A stretch of 64,000 bases of DNA. It comes from Tepidiforma bonchosmolovskayae. GTDB lineage: Bacteria; Chloroflexota; Dehalococcoidia; Tepidiformales; Tepidiformaceae. The stretch covers positions 2,604,001 to 2,668,000 of the forward strand of contig NZ_CP042829.1 of the NCBI RefSeq assembly GCF_008838325.1. The letters run 5' to 3'. Of the stretch, positions 58,092 to 64,000 are shown in pieces; position 1 is the first letter of the stretch, and each line of letters starts with the position of its first letter. Below the pieces are notes generated by a model that had not been told where the DNA came from, searched no databases, and saw only the letters and a list, made by a program, of their open reading frames with translations. The position numbers and the translations under genes are program-made.

Positions 58092-59008
58092 GAATCGGAG
58101 CGCATGTCTCGAGCGCCGGCGGCCCGCATCTCGCGTTCGAGCGGGCGGCTTCCATCGGTGCAGAGGTGGTCCAGCTCTTCGTCAGCGCGCCGCAGCAGTG
58201 GAAGCTCCCCGCGCTCACCCCTGACCAGATTGCACGGTTCAATCGTGCCCGCGAAGCGTCGGGCATGCCGGCGTTCTTCCATGGCGTCTACCTCATGAAC
58301 TTCGGCAGCCAGGACCCCGCTATTCTCGAGAAATCGCAGGCCTCCCTGCGCGCCTATCACCGGCTCGCCGGCGAGCTGGGGGTCGTCGGCACCATCTTCC
58401 ACATCGGCAGTCACCTCGGCGCCGGGTTCGACGGCGCGATGGTCGAGCGCATTGCGGGCATGCTGGCCGGCATTCTCGCCGAAGAGCCGGACAACCCGGC
58501 GCTGCTGATCCTTGAGAACAACGCCGGGCAGGGAAACTGCATCGGCGGGCGGTTCGCCGAGCTCGGCGCCATCGTTCGGGCGATGGGCAGTCCGCCGAAC
58601 GTCGGAATTTGCTTCGACACCTGCCACGCCTACGCCATGGGATACGACATCGCGACGCCAGCCGGCCTGGACACCACGCTCGAGGAGTTCGACCGGGAGC
58701 TCGGCCTCCAGCGCCTCGTCGCGGTCCACGCGAACGACACGAAACAGCCGATTGGCACGTTCCGCGACCGCCACGAGAACATCGGCGAGGGGCATCTGGG
58801 TGTCGACGGATTCCGGACGCTGATGGCGCACCCGGCGTTCGCTGAGGTGCCGTTTATCCTCGAAGTTCCCGGCTTTGATGGGCATGGCCCCGACGAGGAG
58901 AATATCCGGCGGCTCAAGCAGCTCCGGGAAGGTCTCGGCCTGCCGGCCCCGGACATGCCTCCCATCGAGGCGATCCGCCAGGCCGCATGCGCAGAAGTTT
59001 CGCGATAA
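58088..59008 (+). CDS. nfo: Deoxyribonuclease IV (AP endonuclease)
   Basis: A 306-residue base-excision repair enzyme with a three-zinc TIM barrel. Start RIGAHVSSAGG, the HGVYLMNFGS and FHIGSH segments, LENNAGQGN, ICFDTCHAYAMGYD, HANDTKQPIGTFRDRHENIGEGHLG (quoted in part) and the closing EVPGFDGHGPDEENI supply the His, Asp and Glu ligands of endonuclease IV. It cuts DNA 5' of abasic sites. The GTG start overlaps the methyltransferase stop codon. Confidence 0.95.
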   Translation: MRIGAHVSSAGGPHLAFERAASIGAEVVQLFVSAPQQWKLPALTPDQIARFNRAREASGMPAFFHGVYLMNFGSQDPAILEKSQASLRAYHRLAGELGVVGTIFHIGSHLGAGFDGAMVERIAGMLAGILAEEPDNPALLILENNAGQGNCIGGRFAELGAIVRAMGSPPNVGICFDTCHAYAMGYDIATPAGLDTTLEEFDRELGLQRLVAVHANDTKQPIGTFRDRHENIGEGHLGVDGFRTLMAHPAFAEVPFILEVPGFDGHGPDEENIRRLKQLREGLGLPAPDMPPIEAIRQAACAEVSR

Positions 59009-59021
59009 GACGAGGGTCGAC

Positions 59022-59327
59022 GTGCCAGCTACCGGTCGCCTCCAGGGCGCACTTTTCACCGAATGTGCCGAGTGGGTTTGGGAGCAGCTCCAGGAGGAGG
59101 GATTCCAAGTCCAGGGCGAACTGATCGAGCTGATCCTCGAGACCGAGCGCGAGCTCGGCATCCAGGCTCAGCCGCTCGACACGATCGCCGCGGCACTGGC
59201 GGAAGAGTTCGAGCGCCGCGGCGTGGTGGCCCGGCCGTATGGCATCGATGCCCGCCTTATCAGGGTTGTCCTCGAATGGGAGGATGACTTCCTCGGCTTC
59301 GCCGGCATTCCCCGCGCCGAGAGTTGA
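59022..59327 (+). CDS. 101-residue helical protein of unknown function
   Basis: I do not recognise this protein. It is mostly helical and acidic: WVWEQLQEEGFQVQGELIEL, ILETERELGIQAQPL, IAAALAEEFERRGVVARPY and a C-terminal IRVVLEWEDDFLGFAGI. The layout of helix plus short strand recalls small adaptor or transcription-associated proteins, but this is only an impression. The GTG at 59022 follows GAGGG. It lies 13 bases after nfo and probably shares its transcript. Confidence 0.7.
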   Translation: MPATGRLQGALFTECAEWVWEQLQEEGFQVQGELIELILETERELGIQAQPLDTIAAALAEEFERRGVVARPYGIDARLIRVVLEWEDDFLGFAGIPRAES

Positions 59328-59699
59328 CGGCCGGGAGGCGTTCCCCGGACACTCAGGTGCGACGCCAGGCAGGAGGTGGGTGCAGGGAAGTCCAGCATCG
59401 GTCACGCCATTGGCACGCAGGGAGCACACCAGCAAGCGCCAGGTCCGCGCGGTTAGGCGCGGATGACGAGGCGGGGGCAGTATCGAACCATTCGGCGGAT
59501 GGCCCCCCGGCCGCACAGCCGCAGGTGCCGCACAAACCACGCCGGGTAACCGGGTGACAAAAGCGCACCACGTGCACGGGTTCCCCTCCCGTCCCTTGCT
59601 CCACCATCTGGATTCGACCGTGACCGTCCTCCGCGACGGGCCGGTCGCTGCGTGCCCCAGATTGCAGGCCCCGCGCCTGCAGCCAAAGGAGCCACGCAC
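59328..59699. other. 372-base region upstream of glmS without a recognised gene
   Basis: No coding frame with a start signal is convincing. A small hairpin (TCCGCGC at 59444-59450 with GCGCGGA at 59457-59463) is present. I looked for a glmS ribozyme, RNase P RNA and SRP RNA marks and saw none of their conserved cores. The length suggests a long glmS leader or an unseen small RNA. Confidence 0.45.
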
Positions 59700-61538
<1,839 letters not shown>

Positions 61539-61600
61539 GCGGCCGTCCGGACATTGAAGTCAGGCCGATTGGCCGGCCGTGCAAATCGCCGGCATCGGCC

Positions 61601-61606
61601 TATAAT
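61601..61606 (+). promoter_or_regulatory. Consensus -10 box upstream of ppsA
   Basis: A perfect TATAAT 57-62 bases before the chosen ppsA start; no good -35 box is found at 16-18 bases upstream. The transcript would begin near 61613. Confidence 0.55.
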
Positions 61607-61662
61607 CGTGCGACCGAAGCCATCGGTCTGCACTATGCGCGATGCGCGGAGGTATAGACAGA

Positions 61663-63948
61663 TTGGTAAGCGTCACTCGTTCCGTCGTGTGGTTCTCCGA
61701 GGTCGGCCGTGAGGATATCGGCCTCGTCGGGGGCAAGGGCGCCAACCTCGGCGAACTCATCCGCGCCGGCATTCCGGTGCCGCCCGGGTTCGTGGTCACC
61801 GCCGATACCTATTTCCGCTTCATCCACCAGAACGGGCTCGAGCCGGTCATCAAGAAGGAGCTCTTCGGCCTGGATGTCCACGACACCCGGCAGCTGAACG
61901 AACGCGCCGAGAATATCCAGCGGCGCATCATGGAAGCCCCGATGCCGGCGCACATTGCCGACGAGATCCGGGCCGCCTACCGGGAGCTCGGCGAAGGCCC
62001 GGTCGCTGTCCGCAGCTCGGCGACCGCCGAAGACCTGCCGGAGGCGAGCTTCGCCGGCCAGCAGAGCACCTTCCTGAACGTCGTCGGCGCCGACAACGTC
62101 GTGCGCGCCGTCCAGGCGTGCTGGGCGTCCCTGTTTGAAGCGCGCGCCATCTTCTACCGCGAGGAATCGGGCTACGACCACACAAAGGTCGGGCTGGCTG
62201 TGCCCGTGCAGCGCATGGTGCAGTCAGAAATTTCGGGCGTGATGTTCACCGTCGAACCCGTAACGTCGGACCGCACGCGGATCACCATCGAAGCCGTCTA
62301 CGGCCTGGGCGAGGGCATCGTTTCCGGCGAAATCTCCCCTGACCTCTACCTCGTCGACAAGGAGTCCCTCCAGATCATCTCCAAGACGGTGACACCGCAG
62401 GAGCGGATGATCGCCCGCCGGCCGGACGCCGACGGCAGCCATGAAGGTGCCAATGCCTGGCTCCCCGTACCGGAGCACCTGCGAGAACGCCAGAAGCTGA
62501 CCGACGCCGAGATCCGCGAGCTTGCCCGCATCGGCCGGGCCGTTGAAGAGCACTACGGCGCCCCGCAGGACATCGAGTGGGCGTACGAAAAGGGCCAGTT
62601 CTACCTCGTCCAGGCGCGGCCGGTCACGACGCTCAAGGTTGCCATCGAGGCCGAAGATGGCGAGGAAGAAACCGCCCCGGTTCTTCTCACCGGGCAGCCC
62701 GCGAGCCCGGGAGTTGGCGTCGGCCTGGTGCGGGTCGTGCATGACCCGCGCGAAATCGACATCGTGAAGCCCGGCGATGTCCTCGTCGCCGAGATGACGA
62801 CTCCCGACTTCGTCCCGGCGATGAAGCGGGCCTCCGCAATCATCACCGAGCGCGGCGGCCGCACCTGCCACGCTGCGATCGTCAGCCGCGAACTCGGCAT
62901 TCCGTGTGTCGTGGGCGTCGCGGGGGCCACCCGCCTCGAGGTCGGCCGCGAGGTCACCGTAGACGGGTCGGCCGGGCGGATCTACGACGGCCGCGCGGAA
63001 GCCCGCCTCGCGTGGTACGAACGCCAGAAAGAGCGGTACGCCCGGGCCGCTGCCCTCAAGACGACCACAAAGCTTTATGTCAATCTGGCCGAGCCCGAGC
63101 TCGCCGAGGTGGTGGCAAAGCGCCACGTCGACGGCGTCGGCCTTCTGCGCGCCGAATTTATCGTTGCGCAGATCGGCAAGCACCCGCGGCAGTTCATCGA
63201 AGAGGGACAGCCGGAGGAGTACACGCGCCGGCTCGAAGAGGGCATCAAGGAGTTCTGCCGGGCCTTCAATCCCCGGCCGGTGGTGTACCGGCTCACGGAC
63301 TTCAAGACGAACGAGTATGCCAACCTCGAGGGTGGGGCAAAGTACGAGCCCACGGAAGAAAACCCCATGATCGGCTACCGCGGTGCGAGCCGTTACATCC
63401 GCGAGCCGGACATCTTCCGCCTGGAGCTCGAAGCGATTAAAGGCGTCCGGAAGGAGTACAAGAACCTCTACGTGATGGTGCCGTTTGTCCGGACGCCGGA
63501 CGAGCTCCGCGCAGTCAAGCAGCTGATGTCCGAGCAGGGGCTCGTCCGCAGCGACGACTTTAAGCTCTGGATGATGGTCGAGGTCCCATCGAATGTCCTC
63601 ATCCTCGACCGCTTTATCGATGTCGGCATCGACGGCATCTCGATCGGATCGAATGACCTGACACAGCTCGTGCTCGGCATCGACCGCGATAGCGAGGCGC
63701 TGGCCGACATCTTCGACGAACGGAACGAAGCCGTCATGGCGGCAATCCAGACCGCCGTCACCGTCGCCCGCCGGCGCGGTATCACGGCCTCGATCTGCGG
63801 CCAGGCGCCAAGCGTCTACCCCGAGGTGACCGAGAAGCTCGTCGAGTGGGGCGCAACCAGCGTCAGCGTGAGCCCGGACATGATCGACCAGACGCGGGAG
63901 ATCATCGCCAACGCCGAAGCGAAGCTGGGACGCGCCCCCGCGCACTAA
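61663..63948 (+). CDS. ppsA: Phosphoenolpyruvate synthase
   Basis: Converts pyruvate, ATP and water to phosphoenolpyruvate, AMP and phosphate for gluconeogenesis. The order is ATP-grasp domain (VGGKGANLGELI; VRSSATAEDLPEASFAGQQ), swivelling domain with the phospho-His in ERGGRTCHAAIVSRELGIP, and the PEP-binding barrel (VVYRLTDFKTNEYANLEGG in part; SIGSNDLTQLVLGIDRD; SICGQAPS with the catalytic Cys). I prefer the TTG at 61663 because GGAGG stands ten bases before it; the ATG at 61642 has no ribosome-binding site and would add seven residues. The protein is then 761 residues. Confidence 0.93.
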   Translation: MVSVTRSVVWFSEVGREDIGLVGGKGANLGELIRAGIPVPPGFVVTADTYFRFIHQNGLEPVIKKELFGLDVHDTRQLNERAENIQRRIMEAPMPAHIADEIRAAYRELGEGPVAVRSSATAEDLPEASFAGQQSTFLNVVGADNVVRAVQACWASLFEARAIFYREESGYDHTKVGLAVPVQRMVQSEISGVMFTVEPVTSDRTRITIEAVYGLGEGIVSGEISPDLYLVDKESLQIISKTVTPQERMIARRPDADGSHEGANAWLPVPEHLRERQKLTDAEIRELARIGRAVEEHYGAPQDIEWAYEKGQFYLVQARPVTTLKVAIEAEDGEEETAPVLLTGQPASPGVGVGLVRVVHDPREIDIVKPGDVLVAEMTTPDFVPAMKRASAIITERGGRTCHAAIVSRELGIPCVVGVAGATRLEVGREVTVDGSAGRIYDGRAEARLAWYERQKERYARAAALKTTTKLYVNLAEPELAEVVAKRHVDGVGLLRAEFIVAQIGKHPRQFIEEGQPEEYTRRLEEGIKEFCRAFNPRPVVYRLTDFKTNEYANLEGGAKYEPTEENPMIGYRGASRYIREPDIFRLELEAIKGVRKEYKNLYVMVPFVRTPDELRAVKQLMSEQGLVRSDDFKLWMMVEVPSNVLILDRFIDVGIDGISIGSNDLTQLVLGIDRDSEALADIFDERNEAVMAAIQTAVTVARRRGITASICGQAPSVYPEVTEKLVEWGATSVSVSPDMIDQTREIIANAEAKLGRAPAH

Positions 63949-63957
63949 ACGGACGCC

Positions 63958-64000
63958 TGGAACTCCCGGGCCTCCCGTCGAATGGGGGCCGGGAGTTCCA
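63958..64000 (+). terminator. Hairpin after ppsA, cut by the window end
   Basis: TGGAACTCCCGG at 63958-63969 pairs with CCGGGAGTTCCA at 63989-64000, with a further inner GCC/GGC-rich helix. Any T-run lies beyond the window. Confidence 0.7.

Noticed and set aside
59401-59480. Possible tRNA or RNase P RNA upstream of glmS
   Set aside because: GGTTCGATA on the minus strand recalls a T-loop and GGGAAGTCC a P RNA core, but the flanking bases do not pair into a T-arm and the other conserved RNase P motifs are absent.

Overview
The window is about 64 kb of compact, high-GC bacterial chromosome with short intergenic gaps, many ATGA/GTGA-type gene overlaps, and no rRNA, tRNA, insertion sequence, prophage or CRISPR array that I can see. 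The gene content points to a free-living aerobic or facultative bacterium with a mostly core genome: five-carbon isoprenoid building by the non-mevalonate route, class I (FbaB-type) aldolase, bactofilin, WhiG/FliA-type sigma factor, and a CsoR with a Cys-His-His copper site of the kind described in Thermus. Repeated TANNNT boxes placed 5-8 bases before start codons suggest frequent leaderless mRNAs. My best guess is a thermophilic Chloroflexota (Dehalococcoidia, Tepidiforma-like); this is inference from gene style, not proof.

Layout. 1-5,000: end of argD, a small SdpI-like membrane protein, argG, a GH13 alpha-glucosidase, an unknown protein and an MgtC-like membrane protein. 5,000-8,400: leuS and a bactofilin, closed by a strong terminator. 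8,400-13,310 (minus): a long co-directional set htrA, a GH18-like lipid-anchored or membrane-anchored protein, rsmD, coaD, a coiled-coil protein and an 84-residue protein. 13,330-17,240: greA-lysS-NUDIX-serS, with a hairpin at the very 5' end of the greA transcript. 17,370-22,790: a cell-surface protein, PP2C phosphatase, an orphan sucC, clpP (minus) and typA. 22,827-31,816: a small-molecule region (D-threonine-aldolase-like enzyme, zinc ribbon, ACAD-like flavoprotein, nitroreductase, VOC enzyme) facing an Eis-type acetyltransferase, a secreted beta-helix protein, an MBL hydrolase and an aminotransferase. 31,890-38,052: gltBD preceded by a structured leader. 38,089-43,666 (minus): serine-acetyltransferase-like enzyme, idsA-dxs, and a histidine kinase/response regulator pair. 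43,840-50,868: FBP aldolase, an OmpR-type regulator with a degenerate receiver, a sigma factor, a propeller-like protein, a CtpA-type protease, smpB and ssrA (tmRNA). 50,962-57,405 (minus): ispG, a pair of small exported proteins whose first gene carries an eight-copy TCTG repeat in its signal peptide, the csoR-copZ-copA copper operon and a CaiB-type CoA transferase. 57,471-64,000: methyltransferase, endonuclease IV, a small protein, glmS and ppsA.

How parts work together. argD/argG (arginine), gltBD (glutamate), glmS (amino sugars for wall) and ppsA/fba (gluconeogenesis) form a central-metabolism backbone. dxs, idsA and ispG are steps of isoprenoid synthesis. smpB and ssrA form a ribosome-rescue module, and clpP may degrade its tagged products. 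csoR-copZ-copA is a self-contained copper detoxification operon with a visible palindromic operator.

The least explained feature is the small exported-protein pair at 52,237-53,078: it has its own AT-rich promoter, a terminator-like hairpin, a tetranucleotide tract and two staggered start codons that together could give a three-state phase-variable switch. The gltB leader, the greA 5' hairpin and the phosphorylation-deficient regulator are the next best leads.
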